Below are positions 1 through 11,940 of a stretch of DNA of 64,000 nucleotides, one piece after another. The notes beneath the pieces were generated by a model, which worked only from the letters and a program-made list of their open reading frames with translations, was not told the origin of the DNA and searched no databases. The position numbers and the translations under genes are program-made. Positions within the stretch are counted from its first letter, which is position 1. The number at the start of each line of letters is the position of its first letter. The stretch is taken from assembly GCF_021155775.2 (NCBI RefSeq), contig NC_060234.1:34717026-34781025 (forward strand). Reading direction: 5' to 3'. The DNA comes from Neodiprion pinetum (Eukaryota; Arthropoda; Insecta; Hymenoptera; Diprionidae).

Positions 1-1436
1 GAAAATCTTTTCACATTTACATCTTTTAAGCACAGGATTGAGTTATCCATCAAAGACTTATAGAAATGGATTGGTGGTTTTAATAATGCAGGAGAATACG
101 TTTTACTTTCTGCATAAGCTTTAAAATGACTATACTTTGTGGTTTGCCACGTATATGCTTTGAAAAAGTGTTTTTCACAATCCATTTTCATAAGTGTTAA
201 GACTTATGAATACTGAAACTTGTCTGTTGCAGATAGTTTTCTCATTAAAAGTTATAAACGTATTAAACATAAGGTGGGAGATGACGCGGTGTACAGCATG
301 TTATGAGTAAAAAGATGCAGTGGGGTTGTCAGCGCAATGTCTCGCAATGCTCATGATCACCAAATCATTGTTCTCATATTTGGCTACCATGAGGTCTCAT
401 CTGACAAAGATCTGTTATCCTGCAATAATAATTATGGCTTAAAACAATTTTTATGGGCAAAAAATAAAACATTAAATCACGCGTTGATCCGTATTTGTAG
501 ATGATAATGATATATCACGTCATATTTGTTGTGAATTGCGAATTTTACGCCAGCTCCGGATCTACAATCCTATCCCTGATCTAGCTGATAATGATAATTA
601 AGCGGGATTGCAAACATTATTCCTTTACATGGGCATAGTAAAGAATATGCACATGTGCGCATTTTAATATTATGGTACCAAGAAATGGAACGAAGACTTT
701 ATGTAATATTCCAAGAAATTGCAGATTGATTTGATAAAACAATAGTGGTACAGAATTATTCGACATATCGAATATTACTCACGATGTATATTCAAAAATT
801 TCGGCAATCACTATAGGTTTCGGTGACGATTCATATCTTGTATCAAAGCACTATTATGTTTAAAAAAATGTGGCCGTTAAAGATGTTTTCCTTGAACTTT
901 TGTAATTGTCTAGTTCAATTGGTACAAATTTATTTGAGTAAACCGAACACTGTTAACTTTACAGACATTATGCATGAAAAGCTATTTCAATATCAGAACA
1001 TCAACCACAATTGACAATTAATAAAACTGATTAGGTTTAACTTGTAGAAAAAAAGTGATGCAATTCACAACAAGTATAATGATAGTATTCAATTCCTTTC
1101 AATTTTTCGATGCCAAAAACTTGTCAAGATTTCCCTCTGAAGTGATCAAGAAAGGGATGAAAAATTATTAGGAAAAAGAATCATGTTTATCAAAGACTGT
1201 GAAAAATCTTATGTTACACTGCACCTGTGATCGTATGTATTACACAGGTAACAACATACTTGTCAATTATGCAACGACAACCTGAATACAGTTTGTAAAA
1301 TACAATTTACAATTCATTCAGCCAAGATAAATGTCTTTAGTGAGTCAAAGCAGTGAAAACGAAATTCGGCAAGGCATGAGTGGTTGAAAAATCACTCATA
1401 TTATCACTGAGGTTATATAGTATTGATACGTACACA
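1..1436. other. Sequence downstream of SRSF1, no gene seen
   Basis: AT-rich sequence with no convincing exon on either strand. The part next to 1436 should be the SRSF1 3' untranslated region, since that gene runs leftward. A minus-strand AATAAA (plus TTTATT at 929-934) lies about 500 nt past the stop and is a candidate polyadenylation signal. The short open frames here lack codon structure and splice context. Confidence 0.5.
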
Positions 1437-4199
1437 CTAATCGTATGAGCGAGACCTGGAGCGTGAGCGTGACCGCGAGTAGTTGCGACGCAATGGCGAA
1501 TAGGTAGGAGAACCACGACGACGTGGACTGTAACTCCTCGAACGAGTACGTCCTCTCTCTCGATCTTCACTGCGGCCGCGATCTCCACTGCTGTGGTCTT
1601 CTTTGACACGAATGTATGCAACTTCACCCTGAGAATTGGGATAAAAAGTTAACGTGACAGTCACAACAAATAAGACATTTACGATCATTGTTTAAATAAT
1701 AATATATTTGAAAAATGCTGAAGTAGTGAGAAACTGTTGTGGCTAAGGCATGTATTAATATTGAGGCAAACAAAATTTATTGTAATTGTCATGAAATAAG
1801 GTGCAATCCTTCAAAAAATTTTAGGCCAATTCAATTACTGCAATATTTTTACCTGCAGTACATTAAAAATTAACTTAAATCGATAAGCTAGAATTTTCAG
1901 TTTTAGAAAATTACATTTTTTCAATGTCTAGTTTGTCATTTACAGAAGAGAAAATATGTCTGTGATATGGAAAAAGATAGTTCAGTTAATTGCACTCCAC
2001 TAAATAATTACAAATAAACATAGAAGTTGTACCTCATGCGATCTGAACCTGGAGTCATCTAATTTTTTGACCGCATACTTCATGTCTTCGTAACGTAGAA
2101 ACTCAACGACACCAGTCCCATCTTTGTAGACATCTGCAAAGCAAACGTCACCTGCTTCGCGCATGTGGTCTTTGAGATCCTGCCAGCTTCCCGAGGATGG
2201 CAACCCCGTAACCAATACTCTATACTGAGATCGACGAGCCGGAGGACCACGGCCTCTAGAATTGCTCATTTCACCTCTGCCACCTCTACCGCCACTATCA
2301 CCACCTCCTGCACCACGTCCCCCGCGAAAGTTGTTACTTGGTCCCCCACCCCTGGGAAATTCTACTCTCAACCTATAGCCATCATAGTCATAACCATCTC
2401 TAGCATGTACTGCATCTTCGGCATCCCTGTAATTTCAATATAAACATCTTTATTTATTTATTTATTTTTATTCATTTGATCAAAATGTTTCAGGTGAAGT
2501 TTACTGAAGCTGTGTAACTTAAAATTAGTTCACATCATATATGAAATTGGTTTGCAACATGAAACTATCATTCTACAATATGAACTGAATATCTTCGAAA
2601 AGATTAGTCAACTATTGGAGATACTTTGAGCATACAAAAGACACTGTCAAGAAGTCAGATTGTTAGAAATTCCTAATCGCCAAACTCTGCAAAATTTGTA
2701 GTAACTTTGAAAAAGTTTGCTGTCCAACTGAATGAAATTGAAGACTGATTTACATGACAGCTAGTAAGGTTTACTGTTAAAAAATCTACAATCTTTTTTT
2801 AAAAAAATCATGTTTTACTACTCCTCATCAACTATGCAAATCTTGATTCCGAGTAGAACCTGTTTTGTATCATAAAATATATCTGAAACAGTCTTGAGTT
2901 TCGATAAACTGCAAGTCGGAGAACCAAAACCTGCGGTTTTTTTATTTTTCTTGTTTTTTTTTTTTTATTTTATTTATTTATTTTTTATTTTTTTGTCGAG
3001 TTTTTATAATGTTTGATCTGTTCAGTAAAATTCCTTGATATTTCCCAATTATGCTGTCTTGTAAAAACTATAGGATGCGCAAAGTTAATAATTCAGTAAC
3101 CTTGCAAAACTTGTATTTTTTAGGTCAGTGTGGCTTGTTGCACTATAAAGTAACCAGACGCACGTCCAGAATTTTTGGCTGAGAGGTTAGCAGACTACGT
3201 ATTTGGAGTGATATGTAATTCACTTTATAGATGGAATAGACCCAGAGTTTTTGCATACAGAATAACAACTATAACAGCAGCATGGTTGGTAGCCACAAAC
3301 TGGCAGCGAAATCATTACCCAGTGTGTGTTGGGGTTTCGGATAACAACGCAATATAATAATTTATCAAGCCCGTAGCAAAAGTATGATGAAGGTCGAACT
3401 TCTTTCAAAAAATAAGACACAGAAAGTTCTATGGCCCAAAGTCTCAAACCCAAGCTTGCCAGTTCACTGCTCCAGAGCCTTAGCCACTGCGCCACCTGCT
3501 CGCTCAAGGATGGAATATACCCGAAAGTATTTTGCTATAATGCCGTGAAATTTCTCGGCTGCCAATCTTGCCGTCATTTACATCCACTGACTGCCAGTGC
3601 CTAGATACTGTGGGCTTTAATTGATGTAAAGTTTGAATACAGTCATATGTAATTTCCATTCAAATGTGCGCTCGGTGTAACAAGTTTCACAGTGACTTCT
3701 GCAAGCTATGCAATATGCATGAACTCTCATCCGCTAAAACGATTAAGCACAATTTAACTTTAAAGTATCGGCGTGTATTTGTGCATAAATGCGGATACGT
3801 GTTAATAGACGTAATTCGCTCATGAATTCAAATGGTTGGTAAATTTGTGGTTGCTATCAAAAATAGATCACGCAATGTAAGTACAAGGTTACGTTGCATA
3901 GGCCTAGAGATGAGCATGATTATTAGCGACAAGGGCGGAATAGAGCGCGCTGAGCATAATATGCGATAAACAAGTATGCCCAACACCCGTATGTTAACCT
4001 AACAGGTAGAAACGCAAAAAAATACGTACCTTGGGTCGTCGAACTCAACGAAGGCGAATGGCGGCCCCCTACGATTTTTCAAGTCAACAAAGGTAACTTT
4101 ACCAAATTTGTAGAAAAGATCCTGAATGTCTTTGGTACGAATATCTGGTGGTAAATTTCCCACGTAAATCCTACACTCGTTCCTACCACCGTGAGACAT
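1437..4199 (-). CDS. SRSF1: Serine/arginine-rich splicing factor 1 (SF2/ASF)
   Basis: Nuclear SR protein that binds exonic splicing enhancers and helps U1 snRNP choose 5' splice sites. Three exons: 4199-4030, 2426-2033 and 1628-1437; phases 2 then 0 give 251 aa, close to human SRSF1 (248). RRM1 (about residues 7-80) has RNP2 IYVGNL and an RNP1-like FAFVEF. A Gly/Arg-rich linker follows (about 85-120). The second, atypical RRM carries the diagnostic SWQDLKD heptapeptide. The C-terminus is a short RS domain ending in RSRS repeats and SYD. The start at 4199 opens directly into RRM1, as in orthologues. Intron 1 (about 1.6 kb) holds a SINE-like insertion and T-rich tracts. Sequence around 4308-4320 just upstream contains AAGATGGCG, similar to a YY1-type core-promoter element; its use is inference. 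Identification is secure. Confidence 0.96.
2937..2994. repeat. T-rich low-complexity tract in SRSF1 intron 1
   Basis: Almost pure T with scattered A (ATTT units). On the minus strand, the sense strand of SRSF1, it reads as an A-rich tract. It lies about 400 bp from the SINE-like element at 3395-3510. It could be a decayed poly(A) tail of a retroelement, or plain slippage sequence. Confidence 0.8.
3395..3510 (-). repeat. tRNA-derived SINE-like element in SRSF1 intron 1
   Basis: Read on the minus strand, the segment starts near 3507 and contains an RNA polymerase III A-box-like TGGCGCAGTGG, followed about 30-40 nt later by a degenerate B-box GGGTTTGAGAC. This is the internal promoter layout of a tRNA head. 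The intervening region does not fold as a clean tRNA cloverleaf and the B-box has lost the usual C, so this is a decayed tRNA-derived SINE or tRNA pseudogene rather than a working tRNA gene. The 3' limit (lower coordinates) is not defined. Further copies elsewhere in the genome would confirm a SINE. Confidence 0.5.
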
Positions 4200-7163
4200 C
4201 TTGATTAAACGGAATAACTAACAGAGTCTAGTTAATCATCAAATGCAACAGTGACGATATTTGCGCCTTAATTGTTCACGGCCGCTGCTTCACTCTTAGT
4301 GGAACAAACAAGATGGCGTGGCCCGGTCACAGTTCGGAAGCGGATACTTTAATTGATTTGACTAGTCTTTTTGAATTGGTTTAATTAAAACTGAGAAGAG
4401 AAAGATTCTTGTGAATAAGAAAAAATTAATCATTATTCATGGGTTGAAGATTTTTCAACTTATTTTCAATGCTACAAACCCGAGAGGGAGCTTTGATTTC
4501 AGTTACAGATGTTGATTTGACGGTGACCAATTGTTGCAAGTACGATGTTTTTGTAGTTTTCATTTCACTCCGTACATATATATTCAGGAGAAAAAAATCG
4601 ATCACTTATGCTTTGATAAACGGAAAAAGGACATATAAATAAAAGCAAGCTGGTGATTGTCAAAGATACGCACGTTACCGTGACGGTTTATTTATATCCG
4701 ATCCTGAAATTTGTGAAGTCACTATTGAGTCTTAAAAAAATTTTCGTTTTTCCAGAAATTACAGTAGGTAAGTTTAGATATTTGATTACACATGTTACCG
4801 TACGAATCCTTCGTTAACGTATCCCATCCCATTTTCGTTTCATGAACTCTAATATTTTACCGTCAATATACTAAATTTCACAATAATCGCTAGACTTGGA
4901 GGCGTATGTTGCATTATGTTTTCATTACGTACAATATTAATTGGAACAAGCCAAAATTCCCTGCTGCTGGTGTATATTCGACTTAAAATGGTGAATAAAG
5001 AAAAAATAAGTCCGCAAAACTAATAATTTGAACAATAACAAGAAATGATGTGATATTTCTCGCTGCGGGTGTAATAATGTTTGAATAACGTTTGAATGCG
5101 TCATCGGTATCCCTTCTTGCGCGGGCTGTACGACGCAAGGCATGCCGGGTTGATAGAGGACCCTGATAGAAGACCCTACACCTCGACCAATCAGGGTCGA
5201 GATACGTTGAGGTACAATCTTCAACCCGTGAAGGGATTTTTGGTGTTTGGCTCGAGCGCGGAAAAGTCGCGGAGTAAATTCGGTTTGCCGCGGTAAACTG
5301 TGTGAAACGTAATCGAAAGAGCCTCAAGTGTTTGCCAGAATATAAACTAGCTGAGTGTAGCTTTTTAAAAGGTATGTTAACAGCTACTTTACGAAATATT
5401 TCAGTTTCAAACGGTCGGGGGGGCAATGATCTTACTGTCAAGTTTGGCTTTCGTTGGCGGTCTCTATATCACCCATTACGTATTCGCGAATATTAAACAT
5501 GACATATATTCGTTACCAATTACAATTCTATCACTCGTTATTCTCGATCGCGTGCCGATCCTGCGACATATCTTCTTATCGATAAAACAATACCCGTCCC
5601 GCGCTTCTCCTCGCGCTTCGCCGTCGCTCCCGCCCGCTTATATTAACCGAGCCTCTTCTGCTGCTGGCGATCTGGCATCTGGTATTGACATGCCGGTATT
5701 TGACGTTCACGCCACTGTCAAAATCGCGCGTGTTCTACCTCCGAGGTTCATTTAAAATTAATTCGTATATTAGGTGCGAAACCTCACAAATTACACCTTA
5801 CTCTCCAAAATTCGTTGTTTTCGTTTCCATAATCTCATCGTCTTCTTTCGTTTGTGCGATTTAGTATATTTCATCTGAGTGCATAGCCCTAAATTTATAC
5901 TCTGAATCACTCATGTCGATCAAGTAGCTCCAAAATTTACGTGTCAATTGTAATTACGTATCAGACACCCCACTGGTTACTGTCGATGTGCAGTCGAAAC
6001 TGTATTTCAACCTGCCGACTGAACAAAGTATTTACTCGAGGTAGTGAGACAGAGTTTATTACTATTTTTGTAGCACATATTCAAAGTCTTGTGGCAAGTT
6101 GATATATTTTTTTTTCTGCTTACAAATCTTTCAAGTGCTGCTACTGTTGGTTAATTTTCCAAAGGGTACTTTAACGCTGTTTGCGACTTGACAATATTAA
6201 CCACTGACGAGTATCTGAAAGCTTTTCACTCACTTTTTTCTCAGCAGAATCTTTTACAAAATTTAGAATTATCTTTTTATCACAAAATGAGCAAATGAAA
6301 TTTTTCTAGTTTACCATGATTGCTATCTATTGAGAAAAGTATTTTACTTTTTTTTTTGTTGGACGTCCTAAAATATCTTGTGGAAAAATTAATGCATCGA
6401 CTTATAGTTTTGTATAATGCACATGAGCACCCATTAGAATGACGATAAACATGAGAAGGCAGCATAAGAGATAAAATTTTAATTGTATGCTTTGCAAAGA
6501 TAATAATTCACATTGGCCTACCACCTTGAGAATATTTTGCACTTGAGAACCGGCTCATAAAATTGTAAAAACAGATGCAAAATTTGGAATGTTTATTATT
6601 GGTAAAACAAGATACGTACTAGATTATTTGAAACAGTAGGGATTTATTTTATACTCTTGGGCATCTGCTCGTTTTTTTTTTTCTGTTTTCTGATTAATTT
6701 TCCACATACCAACTAAATGCATAATGTGGAACGAATGTTTCACTCATTTTGCTACAAACTTGACAAGAATACCAAACAACATGAATATTACAGCTGATTG
6801 TAAATATGAAATATTTTTGAAAGAGTAGCCAACTAGAAAGTTTAATATCTAAGGAATCGTGCAAACTTATGAACATCAACATTGACTGATAAATTTCAAT
6901 GTAAATATGTCCAAAAATAATTAACTTTGAAATTTGGGTCCATTTCTTCTCACTTTCATTTCTAATAATCCCAGCGCAGGTGTCATTTCAATGAATTATT
7001 TAATCGTCAGTAATCCATTATATAGCAATCATTTGATTTATTAATACCGAGTAATTAATCGTCTTTGAACATGGTTTACATGCAAGGTTTCAGACAAATA
7101 CCTATCGGGCCATCATTCTTATCTTGAGAAAAACGTTTCATTGCTGTTTTCAGACCAAACAAG
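4200..7163. other. Divergent intergenic region between SRSF1 and the LC8 gene
   Basis: No coding exon seen. It should hold the SRSF1 promoter just right of 4200 and the promoter and 5' untranslated exon of the LC8 gene. The LC8 start codon follows a good acceptor (TTTTCAG, ending at 7153), so an upstream non-coding exon must exist. A candidate donor (AAAAG followed by GTATGT) lies at 5371-5372, downstream of a GC-rich stretch at 5100-5450 that would suit a promoter. This pairing is inference. Confidence 0.45.
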
Positions 7164-8136
7164 ATGTCAGACCGTAAGGCTGTGATCAAAAATGCTGACA
7201 TGTCCGAGGAGATGCAACAGGACGCCGTGGACTGCGCCACTCAGGCCCTCGAGAAGTTTAATATTGAAAAGGTGAGGGAATTGACTCACAAATTAATTTT
7301 TCAAGTGTTCTGAATCTATTTTCTGTGCTCAATTTTTTTCTTTAATCGTCAATAATGTTTATTGAATATTTGAGTAATTGACTGCTACTTACAGATAACC
7401 TGACATTTCTTTTTGTCATTACTATCCAAAACTAGAAGTACGAATACTAATTAATGCGCTTTGGGGTTCACTTGGGTGCGAAAGTTCGATAACAGCTTGT
7501 CCTAAGCTATTTTGATCTGTCTAAATATAGAGATTAACATGTCTCCCGGAAGTTTCTTAAGGTGTCCTAATAATGGAAGCGTTACGCAAATGAGAGGAAG
7601 TTTTTGTTAGTTAATTAAGATAATGACGATATAGTAACCTTAATAAAGCAAACGCTGCAAAAGCAACGTGAATGTTACGTATAATATCTATATTTTGAAT
7701 TAGCCATTGCAAAAGTGACATATTTCATACTCATATTTGAAGACATGTTACCAATCCATCTTGTCAAATCTGCCTTCATATTTCAAAAGTACAAATTAGG
7801 AGTTGCTCACATTTAACATTACTTGTTGTTAATCTCGAAATTTCTCTGATTATTATTCTGGGAGGTGGGTTTTCTTGAAGAAATCGTGTATATACCCCTA
7901 TAATATTACTTATAACTTGATTTGGTATTTTGATGAATATTTAATAATAAACCTCATGTTTTGGTGTGTTATAGGATATTGCAGCTTTCATAAAGAAGGA
8001 GTTTGACAAAAAATATAATCCCACGTGGCATTGTATCGTTGGACGTAACTTTGGTAGCTATGTGACGCACGAAACAAGACATTTCATCTATTTTTATTTG
8101 GGCCAGGTAGCCATTCTTCTTTTCAAGAGCGGATAA
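7164..8136 (+). CDS. ctp: Cytoplasmic dynein light chain LC8 (DYNLL)
   Basis: LC8 is a small dimeric hub protein that binds short linear motifs in many partners and is a subunit of cytoplasmic dynein and myosin V. Coding exons 7164-7271 and 7975-8136, joined at phase 0, give exactly 89 aa, the canonical length. The protein runs from MSDRKAVIKNADM through KKYNPTWHCIVGRNFGSYVT to the terminal AILLFKSG. The residues forming the ligand groove (the TRHFIYFYLGQVA strand) are intact. Tyr32 and Tyr41 of the fly and mammal protein are both Phe here. A splice acceptor ends at 7153, 10 nt before the ATG, so a non-coding 5' exon is implied. The 703-bp coding-region intron has GT and AG ends. Confidence 0.97.
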
Positions 8137-11100
8137 GCTGGATTCTATCCTCTGTACTATCCCCCTTCCCCCTTCAATCGCTATGTCATCTGAGAAATTA
8201 AATTGTATTACATATACAAATATATGATAAGAACTGATTTCAATAAAAAAAAAGGTAAAGGAGGGTCCTGAAAGATGGCATATATGACGCAACAATCTCG
8301 TTTGTTCTCCAATTGCGTATTGGACAACAATATATGGACTAAAATATAAATCTATTTGTGTAGAGAATCTAAGGGTTGGGGGACATATAAGAATATTGAC
8401 ATACTACCTTACACGTTGAAATGTATTGCGTATGCCAAGAAAAAAAAAACAAAAAACTTTGTTGTGTTCTTGTTTCTATTAGGTATATACTACGTGTAAT
8501 CAGACCTTACTCGTGATAATGTACAGTTACTCAGGGTTCTCCACCTTATGTTCATCGTTGCAGTTTGGTACTGCGTTATTGTTCAGGATCACGAAAATGC
8601 AACGTGTTGACTAGTCTGTGTATACATTATGTCAGAAACTAGATCCCCTGGTGCTGGAAATTATCACTAGCGAACACTGATTAAGCTAATAATTACAATT
8701 TACCATAATTAACAACAAAAATTTCGAAATTTTCCCTACTTAGCCTTACCCCCTCCTCCCCCACAATGCTACACACAATGAATAATTAGTTGAATGATTT
8801 TTTTTACTTGTTTGATGACGTTTTGTTTAATATTAAGATGAAGAGGAGTATTAAAAATTTAACGTGCCGATGAAAGCATCAGATTTTTTTTTATATATAT
8901 ATATATACACACACATATATATATTATACATTGAATAAATATTAATTACATAACAATTGAATATCGATTTTCATAAAGAAGGAAAAGAGAAAGAACGATA
9001 CTACTTAATACTATTAGAAACATTCGTGTTACTATTGTTGTATTTTGTAACTGACACTGGATTTTTCACTGGCGTTTTATCAGGGCGATGCATACTTAAA
9101 AATCAGTGGTATGTTCGGGCTCCAGAATTGCTTCAGACAATGTTTGTCTGTTCCATCGTCACTATTGATCATTCAATACTCCATACGCTAATTACACATA
9201 ACATAATTAATAAATAGATTATACAAATATGCTATTTATACATAGTGCAATCCACATGCGATATTCTCTAATTCAGAATGAATCGGGTTTGCGCCCTGCA
9301 AATAAATTATATGTGTTGCTATAAGAGTAACAACGTTTTTCCAAATTTCAGGCCTCAGCATGATTTTAATTAACCATCATCTACGCATATAGTGCGTACC
9401 TTTAGGTAATATTTTCACAACATTGATAGCGTTGTAGGGCTTAAGGATTGCCAGAACACAAGGGCAAAAGTCAAAAAACTAGGAGAGAATTGTACCTCTT
9501 GAGTGTTTAGAAAGCATAATCTCACAATTTATTGGAAATAAGCACTTGAAACATTTATTATTATTGCTTGAATAGTTGATTAATTCATCAAGTTATTCAA
9601 ATCGTAAGTCTTGCAAGTCTGGACCATTGTTGGAATCTGTGTCATTCACTTATTCATTACATTTAATATAAATTAATAATAAAGTATACTTGTTTTTTTG
9701 AAATCCAATTTCCTTTTCGTTTTTTCCTAAGTATCACTGAATTATTTGCCTCATCCTTTTACTTAAGTGTGTCACGATAAGTATATATCGTACACATTTA
9801 TTATTTACATCTAGATTGGACCTAATTCTGTCATCTCCTAGCAGAAGAATTCTCCTTTGAGGAAATTATTCTCACTCTAGATCTGAAACTGTGATTCCAA
9901 ATGCACAGATTCTAGTAACTAAGCTATTTCATAAATCTGAGAAAATCGATTGTTTAATGCGAAATAATGAGTAATGAGAATTGATTATAGTTATCCTACC
10001 CTAATGCCATAATGAATCATACTTTAAACCTATTTTTACTCAAACATCCACTATTTTGGGATCTGGGTGTCGCATCAAACAGCTTAGAACAGGGTGAAAT
10101 AATTTTGTGACTTGAAGATTGTAAGATGCAAAATCTTTGCTTCTTCGAGTGCTATACCCTGGATATTTGCAAGTGTTGTGCTAGTTCAACAATTTTTCAA
10201 TTACATTTTTATTACGAAAATCTGGAATAAATCAACAAACATAACGAAATTCTTGGCCTATGTGTTGGATAGTTATGAGTTTGTGGTTTGAAGAATTCTC
10301 TAATATCAGAAAATGCAGAACAGCACAGTACTATGGAAATACGGATTCTTCTGAATTAACTGTTGACCCGATTAATGAAGATTAAGTTGAAATAGTTTAA
10401 GTGTATCTCACGCCACAGTTTCTTCCTCACTTGCATAGCAATCTCGTCAAATATTTGGAATAAGTATTATAATCCCATATACATAGCTGGAAAATGAAAG
10501 TATACTTTTCAACTTGAATGTTGGAGACTGAATCGACGTTTCTGTGTGAGAAGCGACCCATAGTCTCAAAAAACTGACGTGCCACCAGCCTAGCAATTGT
10601 ACACACAATTTTTTTTTTCACCACAAGTGATTAATTATCCTTCACAATGTCGAACTTCTAAACTAGTATGACCACCTTTGTACACAGCCTGAAATAAGTT
10701 TCATTGATTTATGTCACAGATTATTCTGTGTAGCAATCATCTTGCATCCTCGCACCACCTGTATCTTGGCAATGATTACTACGTTCGCAAGTTATTAGAT
10801 AGACATTTTTTCAATCTTCGTACATGCTCCAGTATTAACTAGTTTTATCAACGAGACTTGGGCGAATTTATGATGTGTCGGATACCTCATGTTGGCTATT
10901 AAAGTTTAACTATGGAATCTAGCAGATAAATGCTTGACAGGCGTGTCTCAAATTTTAATATTACATAACTTTATCATATGTATAGGTATATTAATTGCAT
11001 TATACAGCAAAAATTAAGATAGTGATGATATTTGACAGTAAGCATTATTGTAAGGCAAACATGAATTTCCTAGAAAAATTTTATAAAACTGGAGTGTATG

Positions 11101-11940
11101 CTAACTTAGCACGCTGCAATTGGATAATTGCGGTGTATTATATTCGAAATTTGGCAGGGTACAGTGATATTCAATGACAAAAACAAGACATAAAATTTAT
11201 ACAACTTGAGACACAGCCTTAAACAATTCCTGTGGGGGAACGGTATTAATTTAATGTTGTGGATCTCTGGATGGAATGTACTGCGTGTGTATTTACTTGT
11301 TCTATCTGAGGCTGCTGTTTTCACTACTAAATATTAATACAGTTGTCCCTGAAAGTACTCGTGATTATTATCCTGATTACATGTCCTTTTCGTGTCCTAC
11401 ACATGTTTTAGATAAAAATTATCAAAAACGATAACGAGCATGATAATATTCAAAGAGTTATCAGTAATTAGACTTATATTTTCATTTTTCTTGCGTAATC
11501 GTCAATGGCGGTTCCATATTTTGTAAAATTTCTTAGGTTGTTTGGAATTCAATCTAGATAGAAAAAACAGTTATAGAAAATTCTTGGAAGCTGTGAATGT
11601 TTGTAGGCCTGTGTGTAGAGGATACGAGAGTCGCCAACCTCTGAATACTTTGCAGCAGTTCGCCGTCCAATCTTGATACTTCAGACTTTGTATCAGAGGT
11701 ACAGCAAGTACGAATTCCTAGAAGTAAACTCGAAGGTATGATATGAATATCCATAACTTGACATCTCTAAAATTTTAGAGATGTGTAATAAAAACGAATG
11801 TAAAACATTTCTCTGTTTATTTAATGATGCGATAACATTTTACTATTTATTACACACAATACACTAAATTATCATATAACTTTATACACGTTAGTTATTG
11901 ATACATGTGTTCGTACTGCTCATCAAGAATAATTAGGTAA
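8137..11940. other. Intergenic region between the converging LC8 and COQ5 genes
   Basis: Holds the two 3' untranslated regions. Possible LC8 polyadenylation signals include AATAAA near 8244 and 8933. For COQ5 a minus-strand AATAAA lies at 11816-11821, about 120 nt past its stop. A TA/CA microsatellite sits at 8891-8926. The rest is AT-rich sequence without recognisable exons. Confidence 0.6.
8891..8926. repeat. TA/CA microsatellite
   Basis: A run of TA dinucleotides broken by a short ACACAC stretch, in the sequence downstream of the LC8 gene. No function is suggested by the sequence. Confidence 0.9.
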
